Below the pieces are notes generated by a model, which saw nothing but the letters and a program-made list of their open reading frames with translations, made no database searches and was not told the origin of the DNA. The position numbers and the translations under genes are program-made. Positions 34,198 to 42,823 of a stretch of DNA of 50,265 nucleotides are shown piece by piece. Positions within the stretch are counted from its first letter, which is position 1; each line of letters starts with the position of its first letter. Origin of the DNA: Bianquea renquensis (GTDB lineage Bacteria > Bacillota > Clostridia > Lachnospirales > Bianqueaceae); the NCBI RefSeq assembly GCF_014384895.1, contig NZ_JACRSQ010000023.1:1-50265 (forward strand), in the 5' to 3' direction.

Positions 34198-37100
34198 TCA
34201 GTCCACAGACTTCAAAGATTCAACCATGCTGATCTTCTGCATTTTCTTATACATAACCAGATTCACAAAGACGGAGAACAGCATGGTCAAGACCGCAGAC
34301 CATACAAAGCTGGCTGGATGCAGGCGACGCCCGAACATGACCATGTCCACCTCAGCGGTTTGTATGACGAAACTATGCATAAAGACTCCCAGCACCAGCC
34401 CGACAGCACACCCCAGAATGGTAAGCAGAACCGTTTCTCTGTAAATATATGCGTTGACTTCCTTATCATAGAAGCCCAACACCTTAATCGTGGCGATCTC
34501 TCGCTGCCGTTCCGTCACATTGATGTTGGTCAGATTGTAAAGCACGATGAAGGCCAGCATACCAGCGCACACAATGAGCACAACAACGACGGCATCCAGA
34601 CTTTGAATCATATTCTGGAAACTCTCGCTCACATCGTTCATTAGCCGAGCGGTGGCTATGTTGTCATGCCCCAGAACCGCATCGGGAAACGCTTGCTTTT
34701 CTTCCTCCGTCCCTGACAACACCACCATCGCCTGGTTGTACAACAGCTCCTCGCTGAATACACTGCGGTACATCTCGTGCGACATGTAAATATAATGACC
34801 GATATAATTCTCTGTGACCCCACCCACTGTAAGGTTGACCAACTGCCCCGACGAATCGATTTGGATTGAATCGCCCTCTTGCACTCCCAGCTCCTTGGCC
34901 AGCTTTTCTGTGACGAGCACACTGTCGGAATTCAAGACAAGCTTCCTTTGGCCGATCCGCTCCCTGAAATTGACAAAGGTGTTCAATTGCGCCGTGTCCT
35001 CTGGGACAAGAAGCGTCGCCGTCATGGACTGTTTATCTCCCGATACTTCCACGCTTTTCGTTTCACTGAGTAGATAGTCTGACACGGTCGGCACGTCCTC
35101 CAGCATCGCCTTGCTCTCAGCGGCCTTCGCCGCGTCCTCAAAGCTGACAAGGGCGTCATATTCATATATATCCTCATACTGATTGTCCAATATATCCCCG
35201 ATGGAATCCTTGATTCCAAAACCTGTAAGCAGAAGCCCGGTACATCCTGCAATGCCAATCACCGTCATGAATAGACGTTTTTTATAGCGGAATAGGTTTC
35301 GAAAGGTGACTTTCTTAAGGAATGGTACATGGGACCATAGAAACGGAATTCTCTCCAGCAAGATCCGCTTTCCAGCCTTGGGCGCCGGCGGCAGCATCAA
35401 GGAGGCAGGCATTTCGCGAAGCTTCGCAAAGCACGCGGCGATGGTGGCTCCCAATGTGCAGATTATAGACATGATGCCCGCAATCAGCGCATACTTCCAC
35501 TGAAATGCGATGACGGTATCCGGCAGGATATACATTGTCCCATACGCCCGTATGATAACGGCTGGAAGCACTTGAAATCCAATCAGAATCCCCACAATAC
35601 ATCCGGCAATACAGGCAATTCCCGCATACAGGAGATATTTTGCCGCGATCCTCCCCTTCCCATAGCCCAGCGCTTTATAAGTGCCAATTAAGACGCGCTC
35701 CTCTTCTACCATTCGCGTCATGGTGGTCAAGGAAACCAGCGCCGCTACCACAAAAAAGATCCAAGGGAAGGCGGTGGCGATGGATGCCAACCGTTTCGCG
35801 TCGCTTTCCATACTGGCAAACCCTTCATTTTTGTGCCGGTTGAGAATATACCATTCCGGCATTTCCAGGGCGTCAATTTCCTCCTGAGATTCTTCGATTT
35901 GGGATTTCGCATCTGCCAGCTGTTTCCTCGCTTCCGCTTCCTGCTCCGCATAGTCTGCCTGCCCCTGTTCTAGTTCCTTCTCCCCTTGCTCCAGCTGGGT
36001 CTTTCCCTCATCCAGCGCTGTCTTCGCACTGTCAAGTTCTCTCTGGGCCTTGGCAAATTGCGCCTGGGCGCTTTCCGTTTTCTGTGTAAGCTCCGCCTGG
36101 CTATCCTCCAGCTGGCTTTTCGCCGCGTCCAGAGTTGCCTGCTGCTTCGTATATTCGTCCAGGCTTGCTTCGTACTGCTGCTTCACAGGCTCTAGCTGTT
36201 CCATGGCCGCGGCAGCCTGCTCTGTCATCCCGGCGGCCTGCAACTGTTCAATCTGCGCCTGAGCCGCGTCAATCTGTTCCTTGGCTGCCTCCAGCTGCGG
36301 CTTTGACTCTGTTAGCTGGCGATTTCCCTCCTCCCACTGGGCGAATCCTCTGTCGATCTCACTCTGAGCCGATGCGATGGTTTCCTCAAATTGTTTCTTT
36401 TGCGACGCCAGCTCGCTGACGCCATTCTCATACTCCTGCTGCCCCTCCTCCAACTCCTGCCTGGACTGCGCAAGGGTCGCTTCTACCTCTTCGAGGGCCG
36501 ACTTTGCCTCGGCCAGTTTCTCATTGGCTTCGGCCTCGCTCTCTGCGTATTCGTCCCAGGCTTCATTGATTTTAGCCTGGGCTTCCTCCTTGATCTCATC
36601 ATAGCGAACCTGTTCCCGCTCCTCTGCGAAGATCTCCAGATTCGTCTCGACTCCGTCGATGCGATCGTCATATGCCCCCGAAAAGCTCGAGATTCCCTCT
36701 GTGCCCTCAACAGTGGCGTACACATCGGTAAAAACATCCTGGACAAAATCCGTATCTGGCACATACATGGCATAGTTCACGGTGCCATTTCCTAGTTCCG
36801 TGGTGCCAAAGGAAAATGTCAGATAGTATGAGCTTTGCACCAGCCCTACCACGGTATACGTCTGGGTATCCAACGTCTCATTTAGATCGCCATCCGGGTC
36901 TTTGAGCACGATGACATCTCCCACCTGGATGGACTCAGACCCGATCTTCCCAGGATTGATTAGACACTCACCCTCTGCCTGCGGCATACGGCCCTCCACC
37001 AAAACGAGCCTGTTGATCGCATTCTCTGATTCCTCCGGCATGCCATGAATGCGGAGGATATAGTCTTTATCCCCGATGGTGGCCTCTACATCTGTGCTGT

Positions 37101-37371
37101 GGACCGCCATGACCTCTCGGATTCCCTCCTGCTCCCGCAGCGCCTGTATGTCATCCTCGGTAAACCCCATGGTGGATAGCAAACGAAAATCCATAAAATT
37201 GCTCTCCCGAAAATATTCGTCTACCGTCAAGCGCATATCCGGTGCCGACGCGTTTAAGCCTGCTAGAAATCCAGCGCCCAGCGCTACAATGGCAAAAATG
37301 GCCATAAACCGGCTTACCGAGCGGGTGATGGAACGGCGCAATTCTTTTATAAACGTACTCCGCATAGACAT
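34198..37371 (-). CDS. FtsX/MacB-type ABC permease with long coiled-coil insertion
   Basis: A 1057-residue membrane protein. TM1 is near residues 20-40 (FMAIFAIVALGAGFLAGL), followed by an extracytoplasmic domain to about 235. A Glu/Gln/Ala-rich coiled coil of roughly 280 residues (about 235-515) follows, then a first FtsX domain (TM helices around 540-700, with EEERVLIGTYKALGYGKG). A second extracytoplasmic domain and a C-terminal FtsX domain (RQREIATIKVLGFYDKEVNAYIYRE) complete it. This two-FtsX layout is typical of large Gram-positive MacB-like permeases, whose substrates (peptides, lipids, or signals to sensor kinases) are mostly unknown. Its ATG (37369-37371) overlaps the ATPase stop by one base. 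Confidence 0.9.
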   Translation of the reverse strand: MSMRSTFIKELRRSITRSVSRFMAIFAIVALGAGFLAGLNASAPDMRLTVDEYFRESNFMDFRLLSTMGFTEDDIQALREQEGIREVMAVHSTDVEATIGDKDYILRIHGMPEESENAINRLVLVEGRMPQAEGECLINPGKIGSESIQVGDVIVLKDPDGDLNETLDTQTYTVVGLVQSSYYLTFSFGTTELGNGTVNYAMYVPDTDFVQDVFTDVYATVEGTEGISSFSGAYDDRIDGVETNLEIFAEEREQVRYDEIKEEAQAKINEAWDEYAESEAEANEKLAEAKSALEEVEATLAQSRQELEEGQQEYENGVSELASQKKQFEETIASAQSEIDRGFAQWEEGNRQLTESKPQLEAAKEQIDAAQAQIEQLQAAGMTEQAAAAMEQLEPVKQQYEASLDEYTKQQATLDAAKSQLEDSQAELTQKTESAQAQFAKAQRELDSAKTALDEGKTQLEQGEKELEQGQADYAEQEAEARKQLADAKSQIEESQEEIDALEMPEWYILNRHKNEGFASMESDAKRLASIATAFPWIFFVVAALVSLTTMTRMVEEERVLIGTYKALGYGKGRIAAKYLLYAGIACIAGCIVGILIGFQVLPAVIIRAYGTMYILPDTVIAFQWKYALIAGIMSIICTLGATIAACFAKLREMPASLMLPPAPKAGKRILLERIPFLWSHVPFLKKVTFRNLFRYKKRLFMTVIGIAGCTGLLLTGFGIKDSIGDILDNQYEDIYEYDALVSFEDAAKAAESKAMLEDVPTVSDYLLSETKSVEVSGDKQSMTATLLVPEDTAQLNTFVNFRERIGQRKLVLNSDSVLVTEKLAKELGVQEGDSIQIDSSGQLVNLTVGGVTENYIGHYIYMSHEMYRSVFSEELLYNQAMVVLSGTEEEKQAFPDAVLGHDNIATARLMNDVSESFQNMIQSLDAVVVVLIVCAGMLAFIVLYNLTNINVTERQREIATIKVLGFYDKEVNAYIYRETVLLTILGCAVGLVLGVFMHSFVIQTAEVDMVMFGRRLHPASFVWSAVLTMLFSVFVNLVMYKKMQKISMVESLKSVD

Positions 37372-38072
37372 CACCACTCAATCTCATCTGCAGACATAGG
37401 ATGGTCGTTCACGGCAATGCTGGTTACCTTCCCACTTTTTATTGTAATGACCCGGTTAGCCAAGGATGTAAACGCCTGATTGTGGGTTATGACAACCACG
37501 GTCCGGCCCGTATTCCGGCAGGTATCCTGTAGTAGCTTTAATATCGTCCGCCCTGTATTGTAATCCAGCGCACCTGTGGGTTCATCACACAGGAGTAGCT
37601 TTGGATTTTTACAGATCGCCCTGGCGATGGAAACCCTCTGCTGCTCTCCTCCGCTGAGTTGGGCCGGAAAATTGTCCATCCGATCTTCCAGCCCCACCAT
37701 CTTCAACGTCTGGGCAGGATCCAGTGGCTCGCGGCAAATCTGGCACGCGAGCTCCACATTTTCCAGGGCAGTTAGATTCGGAACCAGGTTGTAAAACTGA
37801 AAGACAAACCCTATGTCATACCGCCGGTATTCTGTCAGCTGCCGGCTGCCGTAAGAACTGACTAACTTGTCCTCAAGTCGAATCTCTCCGCCGGAACACA
37901 CATCCATTCCGCCTAGCATATTCAGCACCGTCGTCTTCCCCGCGCCACTGGGGCCCACGATAATGACGAATTCTCCTTTCTCAAAGGAGAAGGTGATCCC
38001 ATCTGCCGCCGTAATCTTCTGCTCACCCATCTGATAGTACTTCGTTACCTCTCGAAACTCTACAAAAGCCAT
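37371..38072 (-). CDS. ABC transporter ATP-binding protein, LolD/MacB type
   Basis: A 233-residue ATPase partnered with the FtsX permease. Walker A is GPSGAGKTT, the Q-loop is FVFQFYNLVPNLTALENVELA, the signature is LSGGEQQRVSIARAI, Walker B is LLLCDEPTGALD, and the H-loop is VVVITHN. All motifs are intact and the family-typical LPNLTALENVELA is present. Start ATG 38070-38072 follows AAAGGAGA. Confidence 0.95.
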   Translation of the reverse strand: MAFVEFREVTKYYQMGEQKITAADGITFSFEKGEFVIIVGPSGAGKTTVLNMLGGMDVCSGGEIRLEDKLVSSYGSRQLTEYRRYDIGFVFQFYNLVPNLTALENVELACQICREPLDPAQTLKMVGLEDRMDNFPAQLSGGEQQRVSIARAICKNPKLLLCDEPTGALDYNTGRTILKLLQDTCRNTGRTVVVITHNQAFTSLANRVITIKSGKVTSIAVNDHPMSADEIEW

Positions 38073-38109
38073 TCTCAGCTCTCCTTTATCCTCCTCAAAA
38101 TCCCTATAC

Positions 38110-38140
38110 AAAAAGCCGGCCTGATTGGCCCAGGACGGCT
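38110..38140 (-). terminator. Terminator after the hypothetical gene at 38.2 kb
   Basis: Minus strand AGCCGTCCTG and CAGGCCGGCT pair with one mismatch around a 7-base loop, and a T-run (TTTTG) follows. Confidence 0.75.
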
Positions 38141-38192
38141 CATATCTCCTTCCTTACTTCTATGATATCCTCTCAACTTTCGAAAGTCAATC

Positions 38193-38633
38193 CTATAATT
38201 TTGAACAGTTTGTAACAACTTCCTGACTGACCCTAGAGCGCCGCCTTCTTCGACACTCTATGATTTCCTCCAGCAACATGACAGCCAGCAAATCCTTGAC
38301 CGTACCTGCATGACAGGCCGCTGGCGCCTCCCCCAAAGCGCCATCCCGCATGATCTGATCCATCAGCCCCCGCACTTGAGCTTGAAAACGTTCCTCATCC
38401 AAAATCTCATCATATATGAAGCTTCCCTCATAATCTAGCCTTTGTATTGCCGACTGGACATACGGCTGCAATACGTGGCAGATTGGGGGGCGCAGCTTGT
38501 GTAGCAACAGCCGGTCCGCCGCGTCTTTATCGGTGTAACTCGAGGCCTTCGGCTGTTTTCCTCTCTTTAGTTTCTTTCGGCTGGTAAATAAAATCCCATA
38601 GCAATCACAGTTAGTATAAGGATATTGGATCAT
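38193..38633 (-). CDS. Hypothetical protein, basic, 146 residues
   Basis: Not recognised. It starts MIQYPYTNCDCYGILFTSRKKLKRGK, is soluble and mostly helical, and has a long Arg-rich run (CRRRRRSR) near the C-terminus. Two cysteines sit close together near the N-terminus (NCDC). ATG 38631-38633 has GGAGG seven bases upstream and a terminator follows. It lies 55 bases after rarA on the same strand, so it is likely co-transcribed with it. Confidence 0.7.
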   Translation of the reverse strand: MIQYPYTNCDCYGILFTSRKKLKRGKQPKASSYTDKDAADRLLLHKLRPPICHVLQPYVQSAIQRLDYEGSFIYDEILDEERFQAQVRGLMDQIMRDGALGEAPAACHAGTVKDLLAVMLLEEIIECRRRRRSRVSQEVVTNCSKL

Positions 38634-38687
38634 GACCACACCTCCGTAGCTCGCTTTCACTAGTATATGCTGAGACTCCGGCAAAGG

Positions 38688-40013
38688 TTACTGCCCTGAT
38701 GCCTTTTTTACATCCTCCATGTATTTTCGAATCGCCCGCTCGTTTTTATTTTCGCCAGGCTCATAATACACTGTGCCTAACAGCGCATCAGGCATATACT
38801 GCTGCTCCACATAGTGATACGGATAGTCGTGAGGATAGCGGTAGCCTTCCCCGTGTCCTAACTTCGCAGCGCCCTTGTAGTGCGCGTCCCGCAGATGCGC
38901 CGGCAGTGATCCTAACTCTTTCGTCCGCACATCCTCCACGGCTTTCATAATCGCGGAGCTGGACGAATTGGATTTCGGCGCCGTCGCCAAAACGACGACG
39001 GCCTGCGACAATATGATGCTGGCCTCCGGCAACCCGACCTGAACCGCCGAGTCTACACAGCTTTTCACTATGGTGATCCCCTGCGGGTAGGCTAGCCCAA
39101 TGTCTTCACAGGCAATTACCAATAGGCGCCGGCAGATGGATTTTAGATCTCCCCCCTCCAACAATCTTGCCAGATAGTGCAGTGAAGCGTCTGGGTCGCT
39201 ACCGCGGATTGCTTTCTGAAAACAGCTGAGTAGATCGTAGTGTGCATCCCCATCTTTGTCATACTGGTACGCCTTCTTCTGAATGCACTGCTGCGCCACG
39301 TCTAAATCGATGACGATGCGGCCTTCCGCATCTGGTTCCGTTGTAAGGAGGCCTAGCTCTAGGGCGTTGAGCGCAGTCCTCGCGTCTCCGTCCGCAGTTC
39401 TTGCCAGAAACTCTGCCGCCTCCTCCGTCAAGGCGCCATTGAGGTATCCCATCCCCTTTTCTCTATCCGTCACCGCGCGTTCTAGAATCTGCATGATATG
39501 GTCCGGCGTCAATGGCTTTAACTGGAAAATCCGGGATCGGGATAGAAGCGCGTTATTTACTTCAAAATAAGGATTCTCCGTCGTCGCTCCAATTAGAATC
39601 ACAACCCCCTCCTCCACAGCTGGGAGCAGGGCATCCTGCTGTGCTTTATTGAAGCGATGAATCTCATCGATAAACAAAATCGTTCTGGTTCCTGTCATGC
39701 CCATATCTGTCTTGGCCTGCTCAATGACCGCCTCAATATCTTTTTTCCCTGCCGTGACCGCGTTCATCTGTTGAAACCGGGCATGGGTGGTCCCTGCGAT
39801 GATCCGCGCTAGGGTTGTCTTCCCCGTGCCCGGAGGGCCATAGAAGATAACGGAACCTAGCTTATCGGCTTTGATTGCGCGATACAGCAGGGTTCCCTTC
39901 CCCACGATTTCCTCCTGCCCAACAAAATCTTCCAGCGTCTCTGGGCGCATGCGGTATGCGAGGGGGCTCTCATTTTTGTGTATTGCGTTTCGGTTGTATT
40001 CAAAAAGATCCAT
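38688..40013 (-). CDS. rarA: Replication-associated recombination protein A (RarA/MgsA AAA+ ATPase)
   Basis: A 441-residue AAA+ protein acting at stalled replication forks, related to clamp loader subunits. Walker A is IFYGPPGTGKTT, Walker B is ILFIDEIHRFNKAQQDALLPAVEEG, sensor 1 is IGATTENPYFEVNNALLSRSRIF, and sensor 2 is in the GDARTALNALE region. The C-terminal tetramerisation part includes LHYLARLLEGGD and YRYPHDYPYHYVEQQYMPD. Start ATG 40011-40013 (MDLFEYNRN) follows GGGAGAG; the longer frame to 40319 lies over the next gene. Confidence 0.95.
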   Translation of the reverse strand: MDLFEYNRNAIHKNESPLAYRMRPETLEDFVGQEEIVGKGTLLYRAIKADKLGSVIFYGPPGTGKTTLARIIAGTTHARFQQMNAVTAGKKDIEAVIEQAKTDMGMTGTRTILFIDEIHRFNKAQQDALLPAVEEGVVILIGATTENPYFEVNNALLSRSRIFQLKPLTPDHIMQILERAVTDREKGMGYLNGALTEEAAEFLARTADGDARTALNALELGLLTTEPDAEGRIVIDLDVAQQCIQKKAYQYDKDGDAHYDLLSCFQKAIRGSDPDASLHYLARLLEGGDLKSICRRLLVIACEDIGLAYPQGITIVKSCVDSAVQVGLPEASIILSQAVVVLATAPKSNSSSSAIMKAVEDVRTKELGSLPAHLRDAHYKGAAKLGHGEGYRYPHDYPYHYVEQQYMPDALLGTVYYEPGENKNERAIRKYMEDVKKASGQ

Positions 40014-40030
40014 TTTGTCTCTCCCGCGCT

Positions 40031-41656
40031 CTATATCCGCGCCGCGTTCATCAATACGGGAATGATTTGTTTCTTGCGGGAATAGACATCTGGCAAAAAT
40101 ACGCCATCCGCCTCCTTCTCCATATGGAAGGCCCGCCTTGCCACCTGTTTCTCCGGCCCCGCCGCCAAAATATAAGATCCCTGCCGGATAATATCCGTGA
40201 TCATGAGGACCATCAGGTCCAACCCCTGATCCAAACACATTTTCTCCATCGTATCCAACAACTCCCCATTCAGAGAAGACAGCCGGCTGGAATCTGCGGT
40301 GTTGATCTGCGATACACACATTTGCAGCCGATTCGTGTGAAATCGTTTCATGTCACGCCGCAAGATCTTTTCCGGCGTTTCATTTTCCAACGAGGTGCCC
40401 GCAACAATGAGATCCATTCCATACGTATTCAGATTCACCGCTGCCAGGTCCGCCAGCCACCTGGCCATATCCTCATCTTTTTTTGTGCAGGTAGGGGAAT
40501 TGAACAGAAGTGTGTCCGACAGAATTCCAGAAAGCAGGAGACCTGCGATCTCCCGTGAAGGCTTCAGTCCGTGCTCCTGGTACATCCCCGCCACCAGCGT
40601 GCAGGTGGAGCCCAGCGGCTCCGCCCGGAAATATAAGGGTGCCATGGTCTGCACGTTCGCCACCCGGTGGTGATCAATAATCTCCAAAATCTCTGCCTCT
40701 TCGATTCCTTCCGCGGTCTGTGTTTTCTCGTTGTGATCCACCAGGATCACCTGCCGGCGATTGACCTGCATGAGATTGCTTTTGGAGATGGCGCCCATCA
40801 CAACCCCGCCCCGGTCTACTACAGGAAAGATTCTTGCCGGCGATGCCAGGATGGTGTCCGTCACATCTTCCAGCGCATCCTCCATCTGAAACATCTCAAT
40901 CTCATCCTCATCTAGCACCATGGTCTCAATTGGAATGCAGAGCGCCATGCTTTTTGCCACCTTGAACATGGACGCATGGGTTGCGTAGATCACCGCCGGG
41001 TAATCCTGGGGGACTCGGGGATGAATCTCCTGAAAGCTGCACCAGATTACCGCGCCGCCCTTCCATTTTTTCCACTTATCTTTACATTCTCGCTGGAAGC
41101 TTCCGATGAGAATGTCATTGGGCCGCACCGAAATCTCTTCGTCCCAGTCTGATTCCGTATAGATATCCCCCGCAATCTGCTCCATATTTTTTTCTAGGGT
41201 TAAGAACTCCCCGTCGATGGCTTTCATAATATTTCCAATGGGAGTGTTGGTTATCTTCAAAAGGGATTTTCCTGTCAGACCGAGGTACACGGGAGTCACA
41301 TCGCTGATGCTGATCATGCCCTCGATCTTGTTGTCGTCATCCACAACAGGGGCCACATGCCCGCGCTGCCGGCTTAAAACACTCATCGCTGTCTTCAAAA
41401 TATCTGTCTTTCGCAGAGATTGAGTGGAATATATGTTTAAATCTTCAACTAATGGCTTTAGGCTTCCCAACAGAGGCGGAGCCTCCACTCCAAAATACTC
41501 CAGTGCGTAGCGCGTCTCTTTATTGATGTCGCCCAGCCGCGCCGCTTCCACGTCGCTTTGACCCAACAGGGCTTTCAGCCTTGCATAGCTTATAGCAGAA
41601 CAGATGGAATCCGTATCTGGATTTCGATGTCCAAACACGTAGATCGGTTTTTTCAT
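40031..41656 (-). CDS. Manganese-dependent inorganic pyrophosphatase with CBS and DRTGG domains
   Basis: A 541-residue family II (DHH) pyrophosphatase hydrolysing PPi, with regulatory inserts. The N-terminal metal motif is VFGHRNPDTDSICSAI. A CBS domain at about 70-130 (VDDDNKIEGMISISDV) is followed by a DRTGG domain (about 140-240) and a second CBS domain (about 245-305, VDRGGVVMGAISKSNL). Then come VDHNE, the DHH motif in IIDHHRVANVQTMAP and a DHHA2 C-terminal domain (EILRRDMKRFHTN region). This four-part layout is that of clostridial CBS-PPases, which adenine nucleotides regulate. Start 41654-41656 follows GGAGGGA. Confidence 0.92.
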   Translation of the reverse strand: MKKPIYVFGHRNPDTDSICSAISYARLKALLGQSDVEAARLGDINKETRYALEYFGVEAPPLLGSLKPLVEDLNIYSTQSLRKTDILKTAMSVLSRQRGHVAPVVDDDNKIEGMISISDVTPVYLGLTGKSLLKITNTPIGNIMKAIDGEFLTLEKNMEQIAGDIYTESDWDEEISVRPNDILIGSFQRECKDKWKKWKGGAVIWCSFQEIHPRVPQDYPAVIYATHASMFKVAKSMALCIPIETMVLDEDEIEMFQMEDALEDVTDTILASPARIFPVVDRGGVVMGAISKSNLMQVNRRQVILVDHNEKTQTAEGIEEAEILEIIDHHRVANVQTMAPLYFRAEPLGSTCTLVAGMYQEHGLKPSREIAGLLLSGILSDTLLFNSPTCTKKDEDMARWLADLAAVNLNTYGMDLIVAGTSLENETPEKILRRDMKRFHTNRLQMCVSQINTADSSRLSSLNGELLDTMEKMCLDQGLDLMVLMITDIIRQGSYILAAGPEKQVARRAFHMEKEADGVFLPDVYSRKKQIIPVLMNAARI

Positions 41657-41743
41657 GTGTCCCTCCACTCTGGCGCGCCAGCGCCCTTCAACTTGATTTT
41701 ATTCTGTCTTCTTTCTCAATGACTTTTGCTTTCAATCATTATA

Positions 41744-41852
41744 CCATGGCCTCCGGCCATGATATAGCTCCGCGAGGTTGCACACGTCCGCGCAGCGGTT
41801 TGTTCGCTTCGCTCACTGCGCGGCCGGCGCGTATAATCGCTTTTGCGATTAT
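41744..41852. repeat. Cluster of three hairpins between the PPase and R3
   Basis: CATGGCC/GGCCATG (41745-41761), CCGCGCAG/CTGCGCGG (41788-41822) and ATAATCGC/GCGATTAT (41833-41852) follow each other, with perfect 7-8-bp stems. The flanking word TTATACCATG occurs at both ends (near 41739 and 41852). A TATAAT on the minus strand at 41743-41738 suggests the PPase promoter, with the first palindrome in its spacer. A perfect 12-bp palindrome CTGGCGCGCCAG lies at 41670-41681. Confidence 0.7.
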
Positions 41853-41950
41853 TATACCATGATTTTTAACCTCAGTGCAACTATGGATATGGCGCAAAAG
41901 GGAAATCTCACCCTCTTTTCCCTGCCTCTTTGCCCTCTCTCTCCTTTTTT

Positions 41951-42655
41951 GCACGCCGGCCTCTCTTGCTCTCTTCCTGCCGGCGGGCATTTCCCACCCT
42001 CCTGTCCCCATTTCTTTGCCTTCTGTTCCCTTTTTTGCACGCCGGCCTCTCTTGCTCCCTTCCTACCGGCGGGCATTTCCCACCCTCCTGTCCCCATTTC
42101 TTTGCCTTCTGTTCCCTTTTTTGCACGCCGGGCCTCTCTCTTGTTCTTCCTACCGGCGTGCATTTCTCACCCTCCTGTCCCCACTTCTTTGCCTTCTCTT
42201 ACCTTTTTGCACGCCGGGCCTCTCTCTTGCTCTTCCTACCGGCGTGCATTTCCCACTCTCCTGTCCCCATTTCTTTGCCTTCTCTTACCTTTTTGCACGC
42301 CGGCCTCTCTTGCTCTCTTCCTGCCGGCGGGCATTTCTCACTCTCCTGTCCCCATTTCTTTGCTTTCTCTCTCCTTTTTTGCACGCCGGCCTCTCTTGCT
42401 CTCTTCCTGCCGGCGGGCATTTCCCACTCTCCTGTCCCCATTTCTTTGCTTTCTCTCTCCTTTTTGCACGCCGGCCTCTCTTGCTCTCTTCCTACCGGCG
42501 TGCATTTCCCACTCTCCTGTCCCCATTTCTTTGCCTTCTCTTACCTTTTTGCACGCCGGCCTCTCTTGCTCCCTTCCTACCGGCGGGCATTTCTCACTCT
42601 CCTGTCCCCATTTCTTTGCCCTCTCTATCCTTTTTTGCACGCCGGCCTCTCTCTT
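41951..42655 (+). repeat. Tandem repeat array R3, 86-bp period, 9 units
   Basis: GCACGCCGG begins at 41951, 42037, 42123, 42209, 42295, 42381, 42466, 42551 and 42637. In each full unit, 20-21 bases separate it from CCGGCGGGCATT or CCGGCGTGCATT. Units with the GTGCA version make a perfect 10-bp inverted repeat TGCACGCCGG/CCGGCGTGCA. The backbone is C/T-rich like R1 (both have CTCTCCTxTxxCCCC-type tracts), and the period nearly equals R1's. It fills the divergent gap between the PPase and lysA genes. A 322-codon open frame crosses it, but the repeated low-complexity peptide and lack of a ribosome site argue against a gene. Confidence 0.95.
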
Positions 42656-42749
42656 GGCGAGATTTTTTGATCTGATTCCCAATCACTTTAGGAGCCACCG
42701 GCAACAATCTGCCGAACTTAAATTTTTCTTTATTTTTTTATCCTAAAAA

Positions 42750-42778
42750 TTGACTTTTTATCACAGGCGCCCTATAAT
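42750..42778 (+). promoter_or_regulatory. Promoter for lysA-ddh
   Basis: TTGACT, 17 bases, TATAAT, 45 bases upstream of the lysA start. It begins about 95 bases after the last R3 unit. No riboswitch fits in this short leader. Confidence 0.88.
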
Positions 42779-42823
42779 AAAAAGAAGATTTTACTATTGC
42801 ATTTTACCCTAAGGAGGAAGTCA

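Noticed and set aside
186..42655. Arrays R1, R2 and R3 as CRISPR arrays
   Set aside because: The whole unit repeats, including the segment between half-cores; there are no unique spacers, no 24-40-base direct repeat pattern and no cas gene in the window.
41778..42746. Open frame of 322 codons across R3 as a gene
   Set aside because: It is a product of the repeat: low-complexity, no ribosome site, and equally long frames exist on the other strand.
42750..42823. Lysine riboswitch ahead of lysA
   Set aside because: The promoter lies only about 45 bases before the start; there is no room for the aptamer.
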